DNA from: Onthophagus taurus
Lineage: Eukaryota > Arthropoda > Insecta > Coleoptera > Scarabaeidae
DNA: 64,000 bases
Assembly (NCBI RefSeq): GCF_036711975.1
Contig: NC_091971.1
Span: 21,831,501 to 21,895,500 of the forward strand
Reading direction: 5' to 3'
This document shows positions 56,701 to 64,000 of this stretch, piece by piece. A program made the translations under genes and the position numbers. The notes beneath the pieces are model-generated. The model saw nothing but the letters and a program-made list of their open reading frames with translations, searched no databases and was not told where the DNA came from. The number at the start of each line of letters is the position of its first letter. Position 1 is the first letter of the stretch.

Positions 56701-59240
56701 AATGTATGTGATTACCTATGTAATGTTACCAATGTTCTTAATTCAATCAAGGAATGTGAAACCGAGTTAACCGAGTTTAAAATTTGCGTAAACCGAGTTC
56801 AAACCGAGTTAGTAGCAAAAATCTAAAATCTGTAAATACACAAACCGCGCACTGGTTTGAATTGATGGATGTGTAAGTCAATAAAAAAATACCCGCTTTA
56901 CAAAACAGTCTTTCGGGTGGTACCGAAGTCGCTGGTATGCAGAGGTATTTATGTGCTATTTTAGCTAGCTTCGGAAATAGACATTTTTTTACTCCAGAAT
57001 TGGAGGGGATCTTTTTTTCTGTCTATGTATCTATTGTATATATTCAATATATAGTTTTATCATCGTGGCTGCTGAACAAGTTGTAGTGGAGTTGCACTTC
57101 TCGACGGTTTCTGATATTTTTGAGAGGATATGAGAAGTAGGTACTGTTCCAACGAGTGCAAACATCTTGCTTTAATTTGATTACATAAAAATTCATTTGC
57201 TTCTGCATGAGGACCAAAGCATATGAAGATTTTGTGCCATGTTTAAAATGTGGAACAATCGCTCGGAAATTATTTATTACTTCCAATAACTGATTATTAT
57301 TAACAGTGGTATCTCCTAAATCAATTCCATCTTTTTCTATACCGTCTTTCACAGCAAGATTAAAAGTGTGGACTACACAGAAATGGTTTTCCTTATTGAA
57401 AATTTCACTAACTGCTTTTTTCATTGAAGCTGCATTGTCTGTAACTATAGTCACTATTTTAGAACTTATCTGCCACTTGTCCAATATTTGTTGAATAACA
57501 TTAAAAATAGCTATTGATTGCAATTTTGTTTCTTCTATAAAATGGGCGGTCACACTAATGAAATTTTTATTACTGTCTGACGACCAAATATCTCATATCA
57601 AAGCAATATGTAGACTCAATGTTATACTTTTCTTCCAACATCTAAATCAATTTTTTCCTCGAAGGCAGTTCATAATCGGTATTTAATATTTTGGTGTATT
57701 TGCGCAAACCTTTATTTCCAGATTTCTGCATTTTTTTGCAGAAAATGGTATGGTTAAGCGAGTTTGCTTGAATTGTTTTATTTGAGGTCCAACATCAAGA
57801 GATGAAGAAGAAGCCGGTGGTAGCGATAAAGGCGGTTCGATTAAAATGTTCTTTTCAGTTTGATTTAAGGACGATGTCGACGCGCAAGCACCGTATCACT
57901 GGTGGTCGCGCAAAATGTAAACCTAACTCGAGTTAGTAACAGTCTAACTCGAATTGAAATAACCTCAACTCGAGTTAACCCGGTTTGATAAATCGAGTTG
58001 ACCCATCTCTAATAGAGAGTATAGTCAATAAAATGTTAAAAGAATTGTTCAGCACTTAGAAATTACTTGTACCGAGTACTTTTTCTGAAAGTAACGGATA
58101 GCTACAAATACTGAAAAGTAATCTTACCAAGTGTTATAAAATCTGATCAATGGATAGTAATGCCAGTGTGACGTGAAAAAGGAAAATATAGCTGTGATTT
58201 CGTTTTGTAACACTACAATCGCTCTTCTAATTTTTAATTATTGGCATATATCCTTCTCTCTCTGTGCTTACCAATTAAAAGCTGATTTGTAAGAAATATA
58301 ATCTTACTTTTAATAAATTGTAAACAAATTTTTTAAACACAGCAAATATTTTTTTCAAGGTTAATACTTACATATTATTCTATTATTTGCAAAAAAATAA
58401 TAGAACAATTGCTACTTATATCTAATAACCATGTTTTTCATGTTTACTTACTTTATTCTTTATAAATAATTAGCAACACCATTAACAGTGATTAAAAAAT
58501 ACCACTGAAACCTTTTAAAATAAAATTCAAAGTAAAAATAATAATAATCATGAATCACAAAGGGTCACTTTTTTTAAGAGCACTTTCAAAATCAAACGGT
58601 TGAAATTTTCTGGACCCGATTTTCACTTCATCATTATCGCCGGACTTGGCCCCGTTTCAAATACAAAGCATTGCTCGCCCGCGTCTATTTACGTTCCGAA
58701 AAGTATATCTAAATTCGTTACTAATACACAGTCACTCAAAATTTAATCTAACAAAATGTTCAAAAACTTACCAGTACAGTATAAAAAATGCAAACAACGC
58801 AAACGATCGTCCCAATCAAATGGATATCGATTCCAGTTACTTGGTTAAACGCCAAAGACGGCACGTAAATGAGAATCGGAAGGAACATTATCTGAAAAAA
58901 GTCTTGAAAATTAATAAATAAATGAAAATTTTTCTGTTAAAGTTGGTTTACCTCGTCTAAAACGAATAGAACTGAAGCGACCGTTCTAACATATTTGTTG
59001 AATCTTAATTCTAAATACTTTTGGAAATTAAAGAGAACAAATTAATAACGATTTCAAGAAATATATTGGAAAATTTTTACCTCGTATGATGAATGTACAT
59101 GGAGTTTTGAAAATACTGGAAGATAAACGAATGCCACAATGGCACTGCTCACTATAATAGCAACCACAATCAACCAATATTGAGTACCAAAATTATATAT
59201 TTCAGCGGGGGTACCTAAAATTGTTACACCAGATATGTAA
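49330..59240 (-). CDS. SLC5-family sodium:solute symporter, 3' eight exons
   Basis: Plasma-membrane Na+-coupled transporter of the sodium-coupled monocarboxylate type (insect SLC5A8/A12-like); the substrate cannot be read from sequence. Exons in transcript order: 59240-59081, 59017-58952, 58891-58772, 50799-50651, 50597-50457, 50401-49999, 49939-49688, 49635-49330. All junctions are GT/AG and phases agree, giving about 531 codons. Signatures: SYISGVTILGTPAEIYNFG, FNQVTGIDIH, GGLKAVVWTDTWQ, FNAVNQTMVQRYLS, GLFIAGVFGAALSSLS (TM8, Na2-site Ser). About ten membrane segments are present; the first two and the start Met are outside the window. No frameshift or stop. Ends MLDLKVIY, without a PDZ-type TRL tail. 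Confidence 0.93.
50801..52805. other. Intron sequence with little recognisable content
   Basis: A minus-strand reading at 51600-51500 gives KFEESVKCLGVLLDDKGSF, which could be an R1-type RT thumb remnant (weak). No other feature supported; open frames at 52075-52278 and 52300-52563 have no domain. Confidence 0.35.
52806..53060 (+). mobile_element. 3' end of the R1/I-type element also seen at 33 kb
   Basis: CRLCNDEQETVGHILSEC (a CCHC knuckle: C-x2-C, H, C) then ARARLRHKMFGKF, followed by GGGTCGCGGTGGCAAGAGG, CAGCCCGGCAGCAATAATAAT. Matches 33720-33905. It retains the knuckle part missing at 33.7 kb but lacks RNase H. Confidence 0.7.
53061..53536. other. No recognised feature
   Basis: 53125-53160 contains AAAGCATGTCATTAAATGCTTT, a small palindrome; otherwise anonymous. 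Confidence 0.4.
53537..53745. repeat. Palindromic array of Penelope-tail units (minus, plus, minus)
   Basis: Units at 53537-53600 (minus), 53612-53665 (plus) and 53699-53745 (minus). The spacer ATAAAAATATACAATAATCT then AGCATTGAATAACAA matches the one at 10.76 kb. Same unit as 10701-10936 and the 62.0 kb Penelope tail. Confidence 0.8.
53735..54316 (+). pseudogene. Tc1-type transposase, N-terminal and central part
   Basis: 53735-53935 gives FIPTRRQIRKDPTVSGVALA, the HTH region. Further on, in mixed frames: KDLNFWKMVIFTDETNLNIK (first catalytic Asp, TDE), VSIWREKNKSLYP, then FQQDNDSKHTA (second Asp block) and SGLWIVY at the break. The copy carries several stops. It is interrupted at a TA by the mariner element 54319-56235 and resumes at 56238. 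Confidence 0.8.
54319..56235 (-). mobile_element. Mariner-type element with 0.4-kb terminal inverted repeats
   Basis: 1,917 bp. Ends CAGGGTGGGCTAAATTAGGT and the inverted CCTGTAC-flanked CCACCCTG, with TA on both sides (54317-54318, 56236-56237). Arms 54319-54726 and 55834-56235 are inverted copies. A broken mariner transposase on the minus strand fills the middle. Its TIR sequence differs from the 14.4 kb palindrome apart from the CAGGGTG start. Confidence 0.9.
54850..55661 (-). pseudogene. Mariner transposase, frameshifted
   Basis: 55661-55440: MSYKNYEKWDMIVCFIQSGE, ETAGNLYQ, the HTH start. 55440-55150 in other frames: NNPQISAR, RPGDLERRMNFCQWLL, FSLNCIWTDEAYVS (first catalytic Asp). 55146-54850: HLRNVFFQHDGASPHNA (second Asp) and WAAWSPDLTPMDFFLLQHL, where the third residue of the DDD/E set (SPDLTPMD) is present. 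Full order is kept but in at least three frames. Confidence 0.85.
56236..56465 (+). pseudogene. Tc1-type transposase, C-terminal part
   Basis: TPSQSPALNPSVNIQEEIEI (the Tc1 PPQSPDLNPIENxWxxL block; the D of PDLNP reads A and the E of IEN reads V) followed by KDFILNVLDNYINYLPN. Follows directly from 54316 if the mariner and one TA are removed. Confidence 0.8.
56466..56744. other. Intron sequence, no recognised feature
   Basis: Nothing supported. Confidence 0.4.
56745..58011 (-). mobile_element. hAT element with AACTCGAGTTA subterminal repeats
   Basis: Right end reads TAGAGATGGGTCAACTCG on the minus strand (58011 inward), a common hAT-type end; the left end near 56745 is degenerate. Subterminal zones 56760-56815 and 57910-57995 are crowded with ACCGAGTT and AACTCGAGTTA motifs in both orientations. 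The middle encodes a broken hAT transposase. Confidence 0.65.
57044..57800 (-). pseudogene. hAT (ZBED1-like) transposase fragment
   Basis: Minus strand: DIWSSDSNKNFISVTAHFIE, IVTIVTDNAASMKKA, HFCVVHTFNLAVKDGI, VPHFKHGTKSSYALVLMQKQ and LKQDVCTRWNSTYFS, after which the frame changes (LSKISETVEKCNS). These are the catalytic middle motifs of the Ac/ZBED1-like group. 57044-57553 is the open part; BED finger and dimerisation domain not found. Confidence 0.8.
58012..58771. other. Intron sequence between hAT and exon
   Basis: AT-rich, nothing recognised. The open frame 58646-58921 on the plus strand is antisense to the exon 58772-58891. Confidence 0.5.
58772..59240 (-). CDS. SLC5 gene, upstream exon block (three exons)
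   Basis: 59240-59081 encodes SYISGVTILGTPAEIYNFG and a membrane helix (LIVVAIIVSSAIVAFVYLP); 59017-58952 encodes YLELRFNKYVRTVASVLFVL; 58891-58772 encodes IMFLPILIYVPSLAFNQVTG and the next helix. Introns of 63 and 60 bp. The first base of 59240-59081 completes a split codon from an exon not in the window. Confidence 0.92.
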
Positions 59241-60539
59241 CTAAAAAGAAAAAAATTTATTAAGAATGATATCTACTACAAAACCTTTTGCTTAGAGATA
59301 TGAATGAAAATATTAATTCTATTTATGTTGTAAGCATGGCCAACAAATTTAATAGCAAGTGTAGCCTAGGAACATCTAATGACTTTAGAGATTTCATAGT
59401 TTTATATTTTTTAGTGGGCATAAAATGCTAATAACATTTTTTATTAAGTAACACCACATTAAAGTATTTAAAATTTTAACGGTTTTAAGTATTTTAAATT
59501 AACTTCATATAGCTAAAATATTGCTTAATTATAGCGACGACTTCAAAGACTTTTTTAACTGTGCTAATTTCGTTATTAGAAGTGCTCTTATCTACTTGTT
59601 TAAGATTTATGCTACTTCAAAATTATCATTACTTTAAAAATATACTGACAATAAAGAATCTCTACTTAGTTTTTTTTTGGAATCACGCTCATAAACTTAT
59701 TTCTCAAACTTTGTTGTTGGAACAGCTTACAACACTGCACTTGATGATTTATTAAAAATTTTTTAAATATAAGAATTAAATTTATCCCTTGACAGCAGAA
59801 CTTTTTTGAAATAAACCATAAATAATTTAATGATTAGTTAATTAGTATTGTAAGCAATGTGATTCATTGTAGATTAGTTATGGCATGATGATTGAATATA
59901 TGTATATGCAATTAAAAACTAGTTGCTTTCAGTCTTTAATAAAAATTGTGCACCACTTCTAACTTCCCAGGTTTTGGGCAAGTGTCAGAATTTTAAGTTA
60001 AGATCACTTTATTGTTGATTCGATGATTCTAACCGATTCTGTAAAATAACTATATTGCCTGGGTGATGGGAACATTTTAAACACTTATAAGATTAGAATC
60101 TTGGCTAGAGCCAAGTTTCGATACTGCTTCAATCTGAGTATATTATAGTTGCATGATTGTTCTCGTGAAAATCATTGATTATAGAAACAAATCAAGATTA
60201 TTGTTGTTATTAGAGTTGTGGGCGGCTACAAGCAGATTAGCTTATATCGACTGGATTAAGCAGGTTGTTCTTAAACTTGTGGACCATTTGTTATGTATTC
60301 ACAATAACGTAAAGAATTTCCACATACATTTTAACAACCTTTTATACAATGCATTTAGAAGTATATTAAACTCTAAAAGCTGACCAATATTCAATTTATT
60401 TTTAATGTTTCGTCAAAAAAGGAAAAATATGCAAATCTATATGTTAGTCTCAATTGACCTTTCAATAAATAGATATAGTTTCGAATAGTCACTTCGCAGC
60501 TTGATATATTACTTATTTTTGAATTTACGCAATCGCCCC
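59241..60539. other. Intron sequence of the SLC5 gene, no recognised feature
   Basis: Upstream of the TTTTCTTTTTAG acceptor. I searched the minus strand to 64000 for the expected preceding exon (ending in a membrane helix before SYISG) and did not find it. Confidence 0.5.
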
Positions 60540-60545
60540 GAGGAA

Positions 60546-61935
60546 AGTTCCGAAAGAGGACATCTGCGAAGTGGAAGCGGCTGTTCAAGGGATGCCTGCA
60601 CTAAAACCTGAAGAGATCCGACAAGAAGTTGCGAGAGTACTCTGTCTAGCCTATGAAAGAAAAGTCAGAAATCGTCGTGTTACGAGCAGACAAGGGGAAT
60701 GCCACCGTTGTTATGGACTAGAAAGAATATGACGACAAAATGAGGAACCTACTGGACCCAACCACTTACAGGAAGATCAAGAAGAACCCCACAGACAGAA
60801 TCGTAAGGAAAATGAAGGACCTGATAAAATCCACAGGAATTCCAGCAGAACAGCAGAAAGGATTATTTGTGCAGGCGCCGGTACCACCAAGAATTTATAG
60901 ATTACCGAAGATTCATAAACCAGACGTCCCCCTCCGCCCTATCGTCAGTGTCATCAACTTTCCAACAATTGGCCAAATATCTCGCAAAGATTCTGTCTCG
61001 TGTTACAGGAAACACTGAGTCATATGTCAGGGATTCTACACATTTTGTCGAATCGGTAAAAGGTATAAAGCTAGATGCTGAGGATATTTTGGTAAGTTTC
61101 GATGTTGAGTCTCTTTTTACTAGGGTACCAGTTAAGGATGCTATGGATGGCCTCCGCCAGAAGCTCATTCTCGAGGGATTACCAGAATACGTACCAGATC
61201 TAGTGGAGTACTGTTTATCGTCGACGTATTTCAGCTGGAAAGGAGAATTTTACGAATAGTTCGAAGGGGCAGCCATGGGATCTCCATTATCGTTATAGCT
61301 AATTTCTACATGGAATTATTCGAAGAAAAGCCAGTGGAACCACACTGAGCGAAATGGATTGTACTATGCACTAAAAATATACTATAAGGTAATATAATAT
61401 TTAATACGTTAGTGACAGCGAGACGAGGTTGTACTGAAGCATATAAATATGTATAATAATTGACTTGCTGCATGTATAATATTTTTTCTATAATACGATT
61501 CGTACAATCTATTTCTCTTAGTGCAAAACTATGGCTCCGATATGTGGATGACACGTTTGTAATATGGCTACATGGTAAAAAACGGCTCCAAGAGTTCTTG
61601 GATCACTTGAACACTCAACATCCGATGATTAAGTTTACCATGGATACAGAAACTGCCAAAAATCTACCTTTCCTAGATGTGTTGGTCACCAGGACGACAC
61701 TCCATTTGTCGCCCTGGTATGGAACTTGGTGTATATCGGAAAAAGACCCATACCAACAGGTATCTGTAGGCATCATCACATCATCATCCCTAACAGAAGA
61801 GGTCCGTGATCCGTACTTTATTTCCACGAGCAGCGAGAATATGTGAAGGAGATAACTTGAAGAAGGAGCAACAGAAAGAGGACGCGGTAAGTACAAAACC
61901 ACTTGGATTTATCTGTCTTCCCAGTCGGCGGAAGA
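60546..61935 (+). pseudogene. Penelope reverse transcriptase
   Basis: KVPKEDICEVEAAVQGMP, then SEIVVLRADKGNATVVMD, a stop, KEYDDKMRNLLDPTTY, VPPRIYRLPKIHKPDVPLRP, ILVSFDVESLFTRVPV (motif A), YFSWKGEFYE, stop, FEGAAMGSPLS (motif B), NFYMELFEEK, an insertion, LRYVDDTFVIW (motif C, catalytic YVDD intact), LPFLDVLVTR, RAARICEGDNLKKE. Frame changes near 61000 and in 61700-61810 and at least three stops. The RT of these elements primes from nicked target DNA. Confidence 0.85.
61351..61515. mobile_element. 165-bp insertion with 14-bp inverted ends, inside the RT
   Basis: GAAATGGATTGTAC (61351-61364) and GTACAATCTATTTC (61502-61515) pair at 13 of 14 positions. It lies between FEEK and LRYVDD, where the other Penelope copy (47.8 kb) has only about 15 codons. 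A MITE is likely; an intron is less so, as the borders are not GT/AG. Confidence 0.5.
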
Positions 61936-61946
61936 TCCACCAGTTT

Positions 61947-61977
61947 CTGAAGAAGGTTGCAACATGGCATCCGAAAC
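61947..61977 (+). ncRNA. Hammerhead-like motif in Penelope tail
   Basis: CTGAAGA, A, stem GGTTGC/GCATCC (five pairs and a U-U) with loop AACATG, then GAAAC. CGTC after GAAA can pair with GACG at 61999-62002 as a stem III. The base after that stem is C where hammerheads need U, so cleavage may be lost. The best formed member of the set. Confidence 0.45.
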
Positions 61978-62035
61978 GTCAAACCTTTTCTTAAAAGACG
62001 CACGGCAAAACCCGAAAGTTTCTAGTTTTATTTCA

Positions 62036-62672
62036 ATGGCGTGAAATGACTTTCTCATCTAGTTTTTTACAAACCCATTTAGCTTATATAAAAGTCCTGT
62101 GTGCCGGAAAGTGTAGAATAAAGTTATTACACCGAAATCTTCTTCGAGACATCCAATAACAGCCTGATTTCAAGTGTGCCACAAAAAACTTCGAGAGATT
62201 GTCAGATTGTTTCTTGAAAGTTGTGGTAGCTAGGTCGAAATTGGATATCGTTCATATGGTTTACTATACATAATATCTTTTCGTATTGTAAATTTCTGTT
62301 GGTTCTCACAACGCAAGTTGAACCTTTTCAGTTGTATCGCCATTTTTGAATGTAGCTCTCTGATAGCCTGGATATAGTTTGACTATGGTGGATTCTATGT
62401 TCATCGTTCAATATGAATATTAATAATCATTTCACACACCCTTTTTAACACATTCTCTCTTTTTGCAGTTTTTTAAAAATAGAATAATGTGGTGTTAATT
62501 TTTGATAGAAAAGTGATTTCTTAACGATAAAACACATGTGTAAGATTTCATAAACTTGTAGATCGGTACTTTTTTAGAAAGAGAAATTCTTTGAAGAAGA
62601 GTTTTCTTGAAACTTTATATAACTTATTCTGTTCATCTGTAACTAACAACCTATCGATACTTCCAGTCGTGC
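62036..62672. other. Anonymous; possible LTR-like promoter/poly(A) pair
   Basis: TTATATAAAAG at about 62091-62101 followed by GAATAAAG about 25 bp later resembles the compact U3/R of a short LTR; no matching partner was found. Confidence 0.3.
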
Positions 62673-62701
62673 CCGATGAAGAAATAAGATAATTCCGAAA
62701 C
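62673..62701 (+). ncRNA. Degenerate hammerhead-like motif
   Basis: CCGATGA, A, GAAAT, AAGAT, AATTC, C, GAAAC. The first box has CC for CT and the stem is weak. Followed by ATGTCGCACC. Included because the layout matches the other copies. Confidence 0.25.
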
Positions 62702-62989
62702 ATGTCGCACCGAATTTAAAATAAAATAAACCATTTTCATCGTTAACCCAGAGTTTTATTAATATGGATATAGTTTGTTTTGGAAAAGCTTTTATTCCAT
62801 TCGGTGAAAACGATGAGAATAACGTTGATGTAATTCAGGTTTCGTAATATATTGCCTATAGGCATTGCCAGGTTCATTATTTCTTATTATAAACGCCAAA
62901 GGAAATTTGTACAGGCCAAAGGGTGCGGTTATTGCGGTTTTTTGAATGTTTATCGAATGATGTTAATCGATGGACGAGAAATGGATTTT
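62702..62989. other. No recognised feature
   Basis: Nothing supported. Confidence 0.4.
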
Positions 62990-63049
62990 CTTCTCATGGA
63001 AGAATTACGAGAAGTCCCGCATATGTGATATGGAATGTTTGTCCAGCAC

Positions 63050-64000
63050 CATTTCTGCATTCAATCATTGAATCAGTAAACTACATGCAAGTAAAAGAGG
63101 CATGGGATATGAATTCTGACCACCTACTGACGCTCAGTGACTCAGTCATACAAAAGCAAAATTCACCTGCTATTGTTAACAGACAAACAGATTGGCCAAG
63201 TTTCCAAATCATCCTAGAAGAAAAAATTAACATCGCAATTAGACTTTAATCCAAAGAACAGCTTGATAAGGATATCGAGTTGCTGGTTAACTGTATCCAA
63301 CAGACAGTATGGGACAGTACCCCTAAATTAAACGCAAGAACAAAGGGCATCAACTACCCTAAGGATATAAGAAATTCGAGAGAAGCGCAAACTTAGACGC
63401 AAATGATACCAAACTAGAGCTCCAGAAGATAAAACTAGATTGAGTAATGCCACCCAACAGTTGAAAAGGGTTATCAATAACTTCAAGAATAATGGTCTAA
63501 ACGGGTACCTAAATGAATTGACGAACGACAAATCTATGGACTCACTATGGAAAGCGATCAAAATACTAAAGAGACCAATCACCCAAAATCCAGCAATTGG
63601 AAATAAAGATGAAAGCTGGGCTAGAAATAATGAGCAAAAAGCAAATAGATTTGCAGAACACCTACCAAACACATTTAAAGCCAATGCCGGAATCGACCCG
63701 AAAAAAGCTCCTTGTTTTGACCTAACTACAGACGAAATTTTAAAACATTTACCAAGGAAAGCTATCGTAAACTGACATACTATATATTATATCATATAAC
63801 ATAACAATGCATATAATGCAGCCTTCATACTCAAGTATCTGCCTACCCTGTGGAACGTAGCTGAGGTCATAATGATCCCTAAACCGGGGAATCCACCAAA
63901 CGAAGTTTCGTCACAGACCAATATCGCTATTACCAGTAATATCAAAATTATTTGAGAAGATACTATTAAAAAGACTAAATCCTACACTTGAGGAAAAAAA
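63050..64000 (+). pseudogene. Jockey-clade ORF2, endonuclease end to RT start, runs off the edge
   Basis: Reads MQVKEAWDMNSDHLLTL (the SDH of the APE endonuclease), AIVNRQTDWPSFQIILEEK, LDKDIELLVNCIQQTVWDST, INYPKDIRN, TQQLKRVINNFKNNGLNGYL, SMDSLWKAIKILKRP, SWARNNEQKANRFAEHLPNT, then LPTLWNVAEVIMIPKPGNPP. These are Jockey-family signatures from the end of the endonuclease into the first RT motif. 63440-63775 is open; stops at 63250 and near 63395 and frame breaks after 63775 show decay. The RT core lies beyond the window. Confidence 0.85.

Larger units (their letters stand above)
50800..58771 (-). other. 7,972-bp intron loaded with transposons
   Basis: Between exon ends YTVL and GGLKAVV, with GTAAGT donor (58771) and TATACAG acceptor (50800). 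It holds a Tc1 copy split by a mariner, a hAT, an RNase H-element tail and a palindromic Penelope-tail array. Every other intron in view is 52-63 bp. Confidence 0.9.
60540..62035 (+). mobile_element. Penelope-like element with endonuclease deleted
   Basis: N-terminal region, RT and 3' tail in order, but the linker and GIY-YIG domain between FICLP (61925) and the tail (from about 61930) are missing. A 165-bp insertion sits in the RT. The tail 61947-62030 carries the hammerhead-like module and the repeat unit found at 3.6, 10.7 and 53.5 kb. Confidence 0.85.

Noticed and set aside
58646..58921. 91-codon plus-strand frame as a separate gene
   Set aside because: It is antisense to a well supported SLC5 exon at 58772-58891.
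61351..61515. Spliceosomal intron in the Penelope RT
   Set aside because: Borders lack GT and AG, and inverted ends fit an insertion better.
1..64000. CRISPR arrays, bacterial defence systems, rRNA or tRNA genes
   Set aside because: No regularly spaced direct repeats with unique spacers, no operon structure and no conserved rRNA or tRNA sequence were seen on either strand.

Overview
The window looks like one AT-rich piece of an arthropod nuclear genome, most likely an insect (inference). The host coding has 52-63 bp introns with GT/AG borders, and the repeats are typical insect families: Penelope-like elements (PLE), mariner/Tc1, hAT, CR1/Jockey, R1-type, RTE-type and Ty3/gypsy. I see no bacterial-type operon, no CRISPR array, and no rRNA or tRNA gene.

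Host gene. Only one host gene is clear: the 3' eight exons of an SLC5-family sodium:solute symporter (nearest the insect sodium-coupled monocarboxylate transporter type) on the minus strand, 59240 down to 49330. Seven of the exon junctions are inside the window. Six of the introns are 52-63 bp; the seventh (50800-58771) is 7,972 bp and packed with transposons. The 5' exons lie beyond the right edge.

Repeats, left to right. 0-3 kb: a short direct repeat, a 0.4 kb palindrome and a decayed R2-clade (restriction-like endonuclease) retroelement end. 3.5 kb: a Penelope 3' tail. 5.6-6.5 kb: a degenerate minisatellite. 6.6-7.2 kb: a 5'-truncated non-LTR element. 8.8-10.1 kb: a GC-richer, non-repeat block with homeodomain and POU-type sites. 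10.7-15.7 kb: palindromic Penelope-tail repeats, a broken CR1/Crack-like element (minus) and a 1.2 kb near-perfect mariner-type palindrome. 17.5-19.5 kb: a Penelope GIY-YIG region split by a Tigger/mariner composite. 19.9-20.2 kb: an unidentified Cys-containing transposon-like domain. 20.7-25.7 kb: a ZBED5-type hAT split by a nearly complete CR1/Jockey-type element with ORF1 and ORF2. 27.8-28.3 kb: a structured repeat with twin hairpins and a small MITE. 29.2-32.5 kb: an R1-type fragment and a long ZMYM/TTF-type hAT pseudogene. 33-38 kb: RNase H and RT fragments of three non-LTR families. 39.6-40.8 kb: a second GC-richer block. 41.3-45 kb: non-LTR debris and an internally deleted Ty3/gypsy element with both LTRs and a 5-bp target duplication. 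46.6-48.4 kb: foldback elements and a Penelope fragment. 49.3-59.2 kb: the SLC5 gene; its large intron holds a Tc1 element split by a long-TIR mariner, and a hAT. 60.5-62.0 kb: a Penelope RT with the endonuclease deleted. 63-64 kb: a Jockey element running off the edge.

Most unusual pattern. At least eight sites share one module: a CTGANGA box, one extra base, a short stem-loop, then GAAA followed by C or T. This resembles the hammerhead ribozyme core known from Penelope-like elements. Several copies are arranged as inverted pairs. A second pattern is a twin hairpin at 27.9-28.0 kb whose stems covary around an unchanged loop. Both calls rest on reading the sequence by eye; no folding or database search was run.
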